From Gemmatimonas aurantiaca (lineage in GTDB: Bacteria > Gemmatimonadota > Gemmatimonadetes > Gemmatimonadales > Gemmatimonadaceae), in contig NZ_JBBCJO010000002.1 of the NCBI RefSeq assembly GCF_037190085.1, positions 464,290-528,289 of the forward strand: 64,000 nucleotides of DNA, given 5' to 3'. Made by a program: the position numbers and the translations under genes. The notes beneath the pieces are model-generated. The model was not told the DNA's origin and searched no databases. It saw only the letters and a program-made list of their open reading frames with translations. Each line of letters opens with the position of its first letter. Position 1 is the first letter of the stretch. Positions 26,939 to 34,686 of the stretch are shown here, piece after piece.

Positions 26939-27576
26939 CCCTCGAACTCGCGCAGATTGCGGAACGCGAGGTCGTCGAAGCCGAGATATTCACCCAGATA
27001 GAGCAGCGGGGGATGTTCGGAGCCGTCGATGGTGGCGAACCGACCGTCGACGCTGGTGAGATCGATGAATCGTGAAGTGCCGCGATCGTAGCTGGTGAAC
27101 GGCAGTTCGCCCTCGGTGCCGAGGTAGAAGGCCGTGGTGATGGTGGCGACCTGGTACGTGGTGTCGCCCCAGGTGTAGCGCTCGCCGACCTGCACACGCG
27201 CCCCATCGGGCATGTCGGCGCCAGCGCCCACTTCCACCGTCATCGCGTATTCGAGCTGCGCGTCGGACAGCCACGCACTGCGTCCGTCGTTCATGAGGCA
27301 GTGCCATTCGTTCCAGCGCCCACGCGCCCAGCCATACGTGAGGCGGCCGATCACCACGAACGTGCGTTCACGCCAGCGCCCTTCGGTGCCGATCTGAATG
27401 GGCGAACCGGTGGCCGGAAAATCGGCCTGCTCGCCCACCTTGGCGAGATCGAGATCCTGCCGCACGAGTACCGAGCGGCAGTAGGGACATGTGGTCTGCA
27501 CGGCCTGCGCCCAGAGGAACCGCACCGGCGCACCGCAGTTGGGGCAGGTCGCGCCGTGCGGCTGTGGCACCGTCAT
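26923..27576 (-). CDS. DUF4178 zinc-ribbon protein (short paralogue)
   Basis: This 217-residue soluble protein has a zinc ribbon (Cys11, Cys14, Cys30, Cys33) and one or two DUF4178 beta domains (FVVIGRLTYGWARGRWNEWH; YQVATITTAFYLGTEGELPF). The text LLYLGEYLGFDDLAFRNLRE closes the domain as in the long paralogue. ATG 27576 overlaps the AdoMet-decarboxylase stop (ATGA). The upstream in-frame extension lies within that gene and encodes Gly/His/Arg-rich nonsense. It is probably a cytosolic partner of the membrane-bound DUF4178 protein. Confidence 0.85.
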   Translation of the reverse strand: MTVPQPHGATCPNCGAPVRFLWAQAVQTTCPYCRSVLVRQDLDLAKVGEQADFPATGSPIQIGTEGRWRERTFVVIGRLTYGWARGRWNEWHCLMNDGRSAWLSDAQLEYAMTVEVGAGADMPDGARVQVGERYTWGDTTYQVATITTAFYLGTEGELPFTSYDRGTSRFIDLTSVDGRFATIDGSEHPPLLYLGEYLGFDDLAFRNLREFEGWRET

Positions 27577-28031
27577 CGCGACGACTCCGCGGCGATCGCG
27601 CTCGCGCTTGTGTCCGTGTCCGTGGCCGTGGCCGCGACGGTGGCCGCGACCGCGCCCGTCCCCGTGGGCACGTACTCCCGCGTCAGTGCGCGCACGAGCA
27701 CCCCGTCGGCGCCGAGCAGATCGTGCAGTCGGTCGGACCAATTCCACGGCGCGCGTGGCGTGCAGCAGAACAGATTGATGCAGGCCGACGCGTGTTCTGG
27801 AAATGTGTGCACCGTCAGATGCGACTCGGCGAGCATCACCATGCCGGTGATGCCACCTGGCGCGGGAAACCGGTGCCACTGCGCCGGTGCCACCGGATGC
27901 AGCGACAGTTCGTCGGTCATCGCGTCGAACAGCGCCTGCAATGCAGGCAGGCTGGCAAGGCGCCCGGGATCACACCCGAACGCCTCCACCACCCACTCCT
28001 GTCCTGCGATCGCGGTTGCGAAAGGCTTCAC
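27573..28031 (-). CDS. speD: S-adenosylmethionine decarboxylase proenzyme
   Basis: This 152-residue protein has GMVMLAESHLTVHTFPEHAS around the autocleavage site. Glu69-Ser70 is the probable cleavage bond, Ser70 the pyruvoyl serine, and His75 and Cys90 match the +5 and +20 spacing of Ser63/His68/Cys83 in the Thermotoga enzyme. The product, decarboxylated AdoMet, is the donor for the aminopropyltransferase in the same operon. No ATG is available; GTG 28031 (VKPFATAI) is chosen because it begins the first conserved strand and lies 32 bp after the SPFH stop. The last 25 residues are an Ala/Thr-rich tail not found in typical members. A truncated reading in other frames is Gly/His-rich and not coding. 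Confidence 0.9.
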   Translation of the reverse strand: MKPFATAIAGQEWVVEAFGCDPGRLASLPALQALFDAMTDELSLHPVAPAQWHRFPAPGGITGMVMLAESHLTVHTFPEHASACINLFCCTPRAPWNWSDRLHDLLGADGVLVRALTREYVPTGTGAVAATVAATATDTDTSASAIAAESSR

Positions 28032-28063
28032 CGACGCGTCCCGTGCGGTTCCGGGGAAGCCGG

Positions 28064-29077
28064 TCAGCTCTGTGCCGTACCGCAGGCAGAGCAGAACTTC
28101 GCGATGGACGGCAGTCGCGTTCCGCAGTTGGTGCAGAACTTCGCATCGGCGGTGGGAGCCACCGGCACGGCCATGCGTTCGGGCGGAACGGCCACACCCG
28201 GCGCCTGTGGGGCACCGGCGGCACCGGTCAAGGCGTTGCTGATGACACCACCGAGCCCCACCCCGGCGCCCAGGCCGGCGGCCAGACCGGCCATGCCCCC
28301 TTCGTTGGCCGCAGCGATCGGGATGGCCTGCGCCGCCTGGAACTGCGTGTACGTGCGCATGTCGCCGATGATGTTCATCGAGATGCGTTCGTCGAGCCGC
28401 TTCTGCAGTTCGTCGGGGAGCGAGAGGTTCTCCACCGTGAACGACTCGAGCCGGAGCCCCAGCTGTTCGAACGCCGGCTGCACCGCCGCGGCGATCTGCG
28501 TGGCGAGCTGCGCCTGATTGGCGGCCATGTCCAGGAACGGCACCTGCGCATTCGCGAAGGCCGTCGTGAATCCCGCGATGATGGCGTTGCGCAATGCCGG
28601 CTCGAGCTGCGTCACGGTGTATTCCGCATCCGTGGCGCCCACGTTCTGCTGGAACACCGCCGGATTGGTCACGCGGAAGCCATACATGCCGAACGCCCGC
28701 AGACGCACCGCGCCGAACTCCCGATCGCGGATGGTGATGGGCTGCTGCGTGCCCCACCGCTGTCCCGTCTGGACGCGCGTGGAGAAGAAATACACGTCAC
28801 TCTTGAACGGCGACTCGAAAGCCTTGTCCCAGTTCAGGAGGTTCGTGAGCAGGGGCAGATTGGACGTGATGAGCGTGTGCAGCCCCGGACCGAACGCATC
28901 GGCCGCGCGCCCTTCGTTCACGAACAGCGCCAGTTGCGACTCGCGCACCGTGAGCTTCGCCCCGCTCTGGATCTCCATGTCCTGCATGGGGAAGCGGTAC
29001 ATCAGCACACCCGGACCGGATTCGGTCCACTGGATGACGTCGATGAATTGCTTGCGCAGGAAATCACCAAGGGACAT
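28064..29077 (-). CDS. SPFH-domain protein with C-terminal zinc ribbon (YdjI/virion-core-like)
   Basis: This 337-residue protein begins MSLGDFLRKQFIDVIQW, a conserved start of the YdjI-type SPFH group. The SPFH domain (about 15-210) includes LTVRESQLALFVNEGRAAD and SFTVENLSLPDELQKRLDER. It is followed by a glycine-rich helix (about 250-290) and a zinc ribbon (Cys315, Cys318, Cys329, Cys332). SPFH proteins form membrane-bound rings that organise lipid domains. ATG 29077 is preferred over 29104 because of the SD GGAG upstream and family alignment. It is the first gene of the nine-gene operon; a 128-bp spacer with a hairpin separates it from the bacilliredoxin gene. Confidence 0.88.
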   Translation of the reverse strand: MSLGDFLRKQFIDVIQWTESGPGVLMYRFPMQDMEIQSGAKLTVRESQLALFVNEGRAADAFGPGLHTLITSNLPLLTNLLNWDKAFESPFKSDVYFFSTRVQTGQRWGTQQPITIRDREFGAVRLRAFGMYGFRVTNPAVFQQNVGATDAEYTVTQLEPALRNAIIAGFTTAFANAQVPFLDMAANQAQLATQIAAAVQPAFEQLGLRLESFTVENLSLPDELQKRLDERISMNIIGDMRTYTQFQAAQAIPIAAANEGGMAGLAAGLGAGVGLGGVISNALTGAAGAPQAPGVAVPPERMAVPVAPTADAKFCTNCGTRLPSIAKFCSACGTAQS

Positions 29078-29151
29078 GGAGCGGCTCCGGAAGACGGGTG
29101 ACACGAACGGGGTCAGAGCATCCTACGACGATCGGGCGTCGGTGGTGTCAT

Positions 29152-29166
29152 GCCGGCCTTGCCGGC
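29152..29166. terminator. short GC hairpin between bacilliredoxin and SPFH genes
   Basis: GCCGGC-CTT-GCCGGC lies 40 bp after the bacilliredoxin stop. It has no T tract on either strand. It could weakly end the upstream unit or be an accidental GC palindrome. Confidence 0.3.
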
Positions 29167-29205
29167 GGGCCTGCACCAGCCGCCCTACGCCGGCCCTGCA
29201 CAGCC

Positions 29206-29622
29206 TTACACGCAGTACCGATCGAACGCCGCCGTCAGGTCACCGGCGATTTCCGCGGCACTGCGCCCTTCGATGTCACGGCGCTCCAGCATGAACACCA
29301 CGTCCTGCCCCTTCATGAGGGCAATGCTGGGCGACGACGGGCCATAGCCGGTGAAATATTCGCGCGCCCGTTCGGTGGCGTCGCGGTCCTGGCCGGCAAA
29401 CACGGTGGCGCTGACATCGGGCGTGACGTCGTGCTCCAGCGCCATCGCCACGGCGGGCCGGGCGTTCCGCGCCGCGCAGCCGCACACCGAGTTCACCACC
29501 ACCAGCACGGTGCCGGTGTTGTCGCCCAGACGGGCATCCACCTCGGCCGCCGAGCGCAGTTCCTCGACCCCGAGACGCGTCAGCTCCTGACGCATGGGAA
29601 TCAGCAGTTGTTCGGGATACAT
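29206..29622 (-). CDS. bacilliredoxin (BrxA/BrxB, YphP/YqiW family)
   Basis: This 138-residue protein reads MYPEQLLIPMRQELTRLGVE at the start and carries the CGC active site (Cys47-Gly48-Cys49; NSVCGCAARNARPA). Family members reduce bacillithiol or other mixed disulfides on proteins in the cytosol. The start is taken as ATG 29622, which gives the family's usual N-terminus. A TTG at 29673 overlapping the GroES-like stop (TTGA) is possible but adds 17 unusual residues. It sits directly after the GroES-like gene. Confidence 0.88.
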   Translation of the reverse strand: MYPEQLLIPMRQELTRLGVEELRSAAEVDARLGDNTGTVLVVVNSVCGCAARNARPAVAMALEHDVTPDVSATVFAGQDRDATERAREYFTGYGPSSPSIALMKGQDVVFMLERRDIEGRSAAEIAGDLTAAFDRYCV

Positions 29623-29669
29623 CGTCCGATCCGGTTGATACGCGGTCAGGAAATCGATCGGGGAATCGA

Positions 29670-30062
29670 TCAATAGTCGGGAATGTCTTCCCGCGGCTCA
29701 CGCACCAGCGCGAGAATGGCCGCCTGCGGCACCACGAGATACTGCTCGTTCTCGAAGGTGATCTCGACGGCCGCCTTGCGGAAGAACAGGGCGTAGTCGC
29801 CCACCTGGGCCTGCATCGGCACGAAACGGGCTTCCCGGTTGCCTCCCCCGATCCGCCACGGTTCGTCGCCCTGATCGGCGAGGTCCGGGAGCGCGAGCCC
29901 CGGACCCGTGGAGACGATCTCCCCACCCTGCACCGCCTGGTTGTCCACGGCAGTCGGGGGCAGATAGAGTCCCACCTTCGACCGCTGTTCACCGTCCTCG
30001 ACTTTCACGAGGACGCGGTCACCGACGACGATCAGACGCTTGTGCGAACGGTTGTTGGCCAT
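29670..30062 (-). CDS. divergent GroES/Cpn10-like co-chaperonin
   Basis: This is a 130-residue protein of Cpn10 fold: LIVVGDRVLVKVEDGEQRSK at the start, GLYLPPTAVDNQAVQGGEIVSTG as mobile loop and following strand, and QVGDYALFFRKAAVEI near the end. It carries an extra 30-residue loop (about 55-85) relative to GroES. No GroEL gene is adjacent, so it is probably a paralogue rather than the main GroES. It lies between the M24 peptidase and bacilliredoxin genes on the same strand, which suggests a protein-stress operon. Confidence 0.82.
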   Translation of the reverse strand: MANNRSHKRLIVVGDRVLVKVEDGEQRSKVGLYLPPTAVDNQAVQGGEIVSTGPGLALPDLADQGDEPWRIGGGNREARFVPMQAQVGDYALFFRKAAVEITFENEQYLVVPQAAILALVREPREDIPDY

Positions 30063-30074
30063 ACCGGAATCTAG

Positions 30075-31547
30075 TCAGCGCACCAGATGGAACGTGGTCT
30101 GCCGACCGAACGCCCAGCGGACCTTGCCGTTGGCGTCGATGATCACGTCCTCTTCCTGCGCAGACCGGACGAGCTGGTTGTTCCACTCGGGCACCGGCGC
30201 CGTGGCCTGCAGTTCGATGGAATACCACATGCCGGGGATGATCTTGTGATCGCCGCGGCCGGGCACCCCGTCCTGGTAGTCCCAGAGACCGATCAGCGCG
30301 CCCGCCCCATGACCGTTGAGACCGATGGGATGGGAGTAGAGCGTTCCGTCGATCTTCTCGTCGCGCATGCGCTTGAGCGCGGCGGCGAGCACTTCGTTGC
30401 CCGTACGACCGGGGCGGAGTTCCGCGACGGTGATGTCCTGCAGACGATTGGACGCCAGGAGCACCTTCTTGAGCCCCGCCGGCACGTCGGTTTCGCCCGG
30501 CTTGAGCACATAGGCCATGTGCTGCGTGTCGGTGTTGAGACCGAGCGCGGTGATGCCGAAGTCGCAGTGCAGCACGTCGCCGGGCAGGATGGTGGGATTC
30601 ACCCCCACCAGCTCCGGACTGCCGAACTGCCGCTGCACTTCCACGCTGGTCTGGAACCAGGTGCCCAGTCCGAGGTCGTTCACGCGCTGACGCATCCACC
30701 AGAGCACGTCGTCGGCCTTGGTCACGCCGGGCGTGATGACCTTGTTGGAGAACGCTTCGGAGATGATCTCCCAGGCCACCCGATTGAGCTCGCGGAACAT
30801 CGCCTCTTCTTCGGGCTGCCGCGCGGCGATCATGTCCACCGCCAGCGCCTCGGCGTTCACCACCTTCGCCGCCCACTGCGGACCGAGCGCTTCGAGCATC
30901 CCTTCCTTCTCGCCGCTGGAGAGGCCGTCGGAGAAGGCGAAGATGCGCGAGGTGTTGATGGCGATCTTCTTCGGCTTGCGCTCCTCGATGACCTGCTTGA
31001 GCACGTTCCACTGGTCGTCGCCCCAGAGCTCCGCCTGGCGCTCGTTGCCGCGACTGCCGGCGGCGGGCGCGGGCACCGGCTTCATGGCGCGCACGGCCTT
31101 GTACACGTTGCCCTGCGACGTCCCGCCCAGCGCGATGCGTTCGACCCCCTGCGCGCCACCCCGATCGAAGAACACATAGATCGTGCGGCGACGCGCGGAA
31201 AACGTGGTGGGCGATACGATGGCCTTGAAGAGCGGGTCTTCGTTGTACTCGCGCATCGGCACCACCCACATGTCGACACCCTCACGGCGCATGAGCATCG
31301 GCAGGGTGCGTTCCATGCGCAGTTCGAGCCACTTCTGCTGCTGTGCCGCCTGTTCCCGCAATGTGCCAAAAGGCCGGAGGGTGTCGGCCGCGGAAGACCC
31401 GGAGGTTCGTGCGCCGGGCGTGGCGGGGGTGACGACGGGTTGCGCCCCCAGGCCCGTCGACACGAGGGGGGCGGCGAGGCAGGCAAAAGCCAGCGGAAGC
31501 GCGAAGGGCAGCGCGGGCGGACGCAGAGTGGGGCGGGTACGAACCAT
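30075..31547 (-). CDS. secreted M24-family metallopeptidase (Xaa-Pro aminopeptidase-like)
   Basis: This 490-residue protein has a signal peptide (1-35, ending GLGAQP), an N-terminal domain (about 65-245), and a pita-bread catalytic domain (about 245-480). The metal ligands are seen as Asp329 (LHCDFG), Asp340 (NTDTQH), His406 (SHPIG), Glu445 (YSIELQ) and Glu465/466 (AQEEDV). The family removes N-terminal residues before proline or related dipeptides, here in the periplasm. ATG 31547 is used; longer in-frame starts run through a tandem-repeat spacer. It is 12 bp upstream of the GroES-like gene. Confidence 0.9.
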   Translation of the reverse strand: MVRTRPTLRPPALPFALPLAFACLAAPLVSTGLGAQPVVTPATPGARTSGSSAADTLRPFGTLREQAAQQQKWLELRMERTLPMLMRREGVDMWVVPMREYNEDPLFKAIVSPTTFSARRRTIYVFFDRGGAQGVERIALGGTSQGNVYKAVRAMKPVPAPAAGSRGNERQAELWGDDQWNVLKQVIEERKPKKIAINTSRIFAFSDGLSSGEKEGMLEALGPQWAAKVVNAEALAVDMIAARQPEEEAMFRELNRVAWEIISEAFSNKVITPGVTKADDVLWWMRQRVNDLGLGTWFQTSVEVQRQFGSPELVGVNPTILPGDVLHCDFGITALGLNTDTQHMAYVLKPGETDVPAGLKKVLLASNRLQDITVAELRPGRTGNEVLAAALKRMRDEKIDGTLYSHPIGLNGHGAGALIGLWDYQDGVPGRGDHKIIPGMWYSIELQATAPVPEWNNQLVRSAQEEDVIIDANGKVRWAFGRQTTFHLVR

Positions 31548-31621
31548 GTCCACGGTCGGGTGAAGGTGAGAGTGACCGGCGCACGACATCGGCATCCGGT
31601 CACGGGAGCAGACTCGCGACC

Positions 31622-31649
31622 GGATCACCGGATCACCGGATCACCGGAT
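31622..31649. repeat. tandem GGATCACC repeat
   Basis: GGATCACC is repeated three times in direct tandem, followed by GGATCAGATC. It lies between the membrane-protein stop (31654) and the M24 peptidase start (31547). The spacer has no gene. Confidence 0.7.
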
Positions 31650-31653
31650 CAGA

Positions 31654-32166
31654 TCAGCGGACGGGCTCCTGATGCGGATCGCTCCGTGGATCGACCCGCT
31701 GATCGATCGTGCGCCGGACGAGTTGCACGACGAGGGCGAGAATCAGCGCAAACGGCACGATGATGACGCCACGTTGCAGCACCGTCTGTGCAGCCAACGG
31801 CCACCAGTCGCTCCACGTTGCGAGTTGCGAACCGAGGCGCTCGCGGCCGAAGGCGATGAGCAGCGAACTCATCCCCAGCTCCACGGCGACTTCCACGAGC
31901 CAGAACGCCAGCACCCGGAGCGGCCAGCGTCTGACCGGGAAGTTGCCCAGGTGCCAGGTGAGCATCCCGCAGAGGAAGAGGATGGCCACGGTGAGTCCGA
32001 CCACGAACATCAGCCACTGATCGGTGCCCAGCAGCACCATGCGCCACAGCCGGAGGACGATGCCCGTGATCCCGGCCGGTTCGATGGTACGGATGGCGAA
32101 GGCGCGCAGCGGATGCAGCCGCTCTTCGCCCCAGTGAATGACATCGCGCGGAAAGAACCGGGACAT
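31654..32166 (-). CDS. hypothetical integral membrane protein
   Basis: This 170-residue protein has about three or four membrane helices, at about 45-68 (LMFVVGLTVAILFLCG), 80-105 (VLAFWLVEVAVELG) and 125-148 (GVIIVPFALILALVVQL), and a basic amphipathic N-terminus (MSRFFPRDVIHWGEERLHPL). The pattern of Trp and Arg at helix ends suggests a small inner-membrane protein. I do not recognise the family. It lies on the same strand as the esterase upstream (111 bp) and the peptidase downstream (106 bp). Confidence 0.6.
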   Translation of the reverse strand: MSRFFPRDVIHWGEERLHPLRAFAIRTIEPAGITGIVLRLWRMVLLGTDQWLMFVVGLTVAILFLCGMLTWHLGNFPVRRWPLRVLAFWLVEVAVELGMSSLLIAFGRERLGSQLATWSDWWPLAAQTVLQRGVIIVPFALILALVVQLVRRTIDQRVDPRSDPHQEPVR

Positions 32167-32277
32167 CCCCGCAAGCTACGCCGTCCCGGGCGCACCGCCA
32201 GAGGTGCCCCCAGAGGCGCACGACCGGAGGGACCACCACCGGAGAGGCGCCGCCCGTCCGGCCTGGTGCTACCGGCC

Positions 32278-33315
32278 CTAGCGACCCACCCGGTCGAGGA
32301 GAAAGCGCAGACTCTCGCGGGAATGGGTCCGCCAGTAGTCCCAGTTGTGCGTGCCCGGCCATTCGTGATACTCGTGCGGCACGCCGAGTCGCGTGAGGGA
32401 GGCATCGAAGTCGACATTCTGGGCGTACCAGGGATCATTCACACCGACATCGATCAGCAGCGCGGGCCACTGAGCGCGACCGGTTTTCACCTGCTCCGCC
32501 AGTCGTGCGGCGAGCGTTTGCGGATCGCGGGCGCGCCAGGCAATGGTGTCGCGGCCGAAGGCGGTCCACTGCTGCGGCCAGAGCGTGCGGGCGGCCAACG
32601 CCGTTTCCTCCCGATTCCGTGCGTATCGCACGCCCCGGGTCTTCTGGACGGAATCGGGCAGCAGTCGCGGCGACAGCACGCCGGAATGACTCGCCGCGGC
32701 GCCGAACACCTGCGGATACGCGAGCGCCAGGGTGATGGCGCCATATCCGCCCATGCTCAGACCGGCGATACCACGATGCGCACGATCACCACGCGTGCGG
32801 TAATGCCCGTCCATCCAGCGGACGATGTCGTAGGTGATGTAGTCGTCGTAGCGCGTCCACGGCACGCAGAACGTGGACACCGGCTCCCGCCGCGTGGTAT
32901 CGCGCTCGCAGGCGGCCAGATCGGGCAGCACCCCCCAGGTGGTGTACCATCCGTCGTCGCCGTCGGGCATGGCGATGATGGCTTCGGGCGCACCGGCGGC
33001 CACGAGAGAGTCCATCGTGCGATGCAGTGCCCCGACATCCACCCAGTTGCGTTCGTTGCCGCTCTTGCCGTGCAGGTAGTACAGCACCGGATACCGTCGC
33101 GAGCGATCCCGGTCGTACGACGGTGGCAGATAGACGGTGAGCGCCTTGGACACACCCAGCGCCATCGACCAGAGGGTGTCGGTGCGCACCGTCCCGGTGC
33201 TGCCGGCGGTGCCGGTCCCCCCGGCCCCCTGCCCCTGCGCCGTCCCGGCGGACAACAGCACCCCGGCGGTGAGGCAGACCGCCATGACAAAAGCGAGCGG
33301 ACGGGGGCGGCGCAT
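32278..33315 (-). CDS. secreted alpha/beta-hydrolase esterase (esterase D / antigen-85-like)
   Basis: This 345-residue protein has a signal peptide at 1-28. The nucleophile elbow is GIAGLSMGGYGA (Ser187). The oxyanion-region strand is YPVLYYLHGKSGNERNW, the acid region is VGVNDPWYAQN, and the catalytic His is in WPGTHNWDYW. This is the PF00756 putative esterase family, whose members hydrolyse feruloyl, acetyl or formyl-thiol esters, or siderophore esters. Substrate is unknown. It is 18 bp from the lepB stop upstream, so the two may be cotranscribed. Confidence 0.88.
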   Translation of the reverse strand: MRRPRPLAFVMAVCLTAGVLLSAGTAQGQGAGGTGTAGSTGTVRTDTLWSMALGVSKALTVYLPPSYDRDRSRRYPVLYYLHGKSGNERNWVDVGALHRTMDSLVAAGAPEAIIAMPDGDDGWYTTWGVLPDLAACERDTTRREPVSTFCVPWTRYDDYITYDIVRWMDGHYRTRGDRAHRGIAGLSMGGYGAITLALAYPQVFGAAASHSGVLSPRLLPDSVQKTRGVRYARNREETALAARTLWPQQWTAFGRDTIAWRARDPQTLAARLAEQVKTGRAQWPALLIDVGVNDPWYAQNVDFDASLTRLGVPHEYHEWPGTHNWDYWRTHSRESLRFLLDRVGR

Positions 33316-33333
33316 GAGCGTTCCTGAACGGGT

Positions 33334-34155
33334 CTAGCGGATCACATCACCGATACGACCCCACCGGATGTCGGTGAGGAATGGCAGCGGACGATCGCTG
33401 TCGTCGGCGTTGTACGAGTAATACACGAACACCGGCCGGCCGCGCACGTTCTCGCGGGGCACCATGCCCCAGTAGCGACCGTCCTTCGAATCGTAGCGAT
33501 TGTCGCCGAGCATGAAGAGATGGCCGGCGGGCACGACGAGCGGCCCCCAGTCGTCGAGCGTGGGGGAGACGGGTGGGTCACCGGCGGCGGTGCCGCGCAC
33601 TTCGAACTGATGCTGCCACTGGAAGAGCGGATGCGAGAATCCGCCGTCCCCGCGGGGATTCTGCTGCGCCGCGACGCCCTGACGCTGCGGCATGCCATTC
33701 ACGTAGAGCAGCCCGCCGCGCATCCAGATCGTGTCACCGGCCACGGCCACCAGGCGCTTCACCAGCGTGGGGTGCGGGTCCTCCGGCTGATCGATCTGGG
33801 TGGGGGAGACGAACACGACCACGTCGCCGCGCGCGGGTTCGTCGTACCCCGGCAGATTGATGCTGGTGAACGGCACGTGCGGGCCATAGGCCAGCTTGTT
33901 CACGAAGAGCCAATCCCCGACCAGCAGGGTGGGGATCATGCTGCCCGATGGAATGCGGTAGGCTTCGATGAGGAACGTCCGGATGGCGAGGAAGATCGCC
34001 ACCGTGACGAGCACCGCCTTGATGTTCTCCCACGCACTGGCCCCGCCACTCCCCGGCGCGCGTGCGGGTGCCTTGCCACTGCGCAGGGCGGCGACACTGG
34101 AGCGTTCACTGGTGCGTTCGCTGGAACGTTCGGACGCGGGCTTCTTCGAGGCCAC
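33334..34155 (-). CDS. lepB: signal peptidase I
   Basis: This 273-residue protein has an N-terminal low-complexity Ser/Glu/Arg region, one membrane helix (about 46-62), catalytic Ser72 (RIPSGSMIPTLLVGD) and Lys133 (TLVKRLVAVAGDTI), and the C-terminal LGDNRYDSKDGRYWG box E. It removes signal peptides at the outer face of the inner membrane. The first possible start is TTG 34245, but that lies in the terminator hairpin of the upstream gene, so GTG 34155 is preferred. An insertion at about 155-200 (GVAAQQNPRGDGGFSHPLFQ) is larger than in E. coli. Confidence 0.93.
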   Translation of the reverse strand: MASKKPASERSSERTSERSSVAALRSGKAPARAPGSGGASAWENIKAVLVTVAIFLAIRTFLIEAYRIPSGSMIPTLLVGDWLFVNKLAYGPHVPFTSINLPGYDEPARGDVVVFVSPTQIDQPEDPHPTLVKRLVAVAGDTIWMRGGLLYVNGMPQRQGVAAQQNPRGDGGFSHPLFQWQHQFEVRGTAAGDPPVSPTLDDWGPLVVPAGHLFMLGDNRYDSKDGRYWGMVPRENVRGRPVFVYYSYNADDSDRPLPFLTDIRWGRIGDVIR

Positions 34156-34213
34156 AGGCGGAGCGGATGGAGTGACGGAAAACGGTCGATCGTGGAGCGG
34201 TGGGAAATCTAAA

Positions 34214-34240
34214 GGGGCGCATCCCGGCGGGACGCGCCCC
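34214..34240 (-). terminator. terminator of the SWIB-domain gene
   Basis: On the minus strand GGGGCGCGTCCCGCCGGGA and TGCGCCCC form a long stem with one mismatch, followed by TTTAGATTT. It lies 30 bp after the stop of the SWIB gene and before the preferred lepB start. Confidence 0.8.
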
Positions 34241-34269
34241 TTCAAACATACGGCGAAGACCGGCGAAGG

Positions 34270-34686
34270 TTACTTCAGGTGCGCCGACACGAGCTTGGTC
34301 ATGTCGAACATGCTGACGGTCTTCTTGCCGCCGAAGACGGCCTTGAGCTTGTCGTCGGCATTGATGTTGCGCTTGTTGGTCTTGTCCTGGAGCCCGTTCT
34401 TCTTGATGTAGGCCCAGAGCTTCTTCACGACTTCGGTGCGCGGCAGCGGCTTGTCACCGACGACGGCGGCCAGATCGGCGCTGGGGGTGAGGGCCTTCAT
34501 GAACGCCGCATTCGGCGTACGCTTCGCAGCCTTCTTGGCGGCCTTCTTCGGGGCAGCCTTCTTGGCCGGCGCCTTCTTGGCAGCAGCCTTCTTCGGCGCC
34601 GCCTTCTTCGGGGCAGCCTTCTTTGCAGCTTTCTTGGGGGCGGCTTTTTTCGCAGCCTTCTTCGCGGACTTCTTCGCAGCAGCCAT
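34270..34686 (-). CDS. SWIB-domain protein with histone H1-like lysine/alanine-rich N-terminus
   Basis: This 138-residue protein has residues 1-56 made of Lys/Ala/Pro repeats (KKAAPKKAAKKAAPKKAA) like a histone H1 tail. Residues 62-138 form a SWIB/MDM2-like domain (LAAVVGDKPLPRTEVVKKLW, YIKKNGLQDKTNKRNI, VFGGKKTVSMFDMTKLVSAH). The tail should bind DNA without sequence preference; the SWIB domain probably binds a partner protein. The start at ATG 34686 is preceded by AGGAGACGAC. The plus-strand Leu/Gly-rich frame opposite the tail is a shadow. It is probably a nucleoid-associated protein. Confidence 0.9.
   Translation of the reverse strand: MAAAKKSAKKAAKKAAPKKAAKKAAPKKAAPKKAAAKKAPAKKAAPKKAAKKAAKRTPNAAFMKALTPSADLAAVVGDKPLPRTEVVKKLWAYIKKNGLQDKTNKRNINADDKLKAVFGGKKTVSMFDMTKLVSAHLK

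Noticed and set aside
25061..27001. 646-codon plus-strand frame opposite the DUF4178 genes
   Set aside because: Shadow of three genes on the minus strand; no domain and no credible start.
31622..31649. GGATCACC tandem repeats as a mobile-element footprint
   Set aside because: Only three 8-bp units with no inverted ends or duplicated target; simple slippage is enough.
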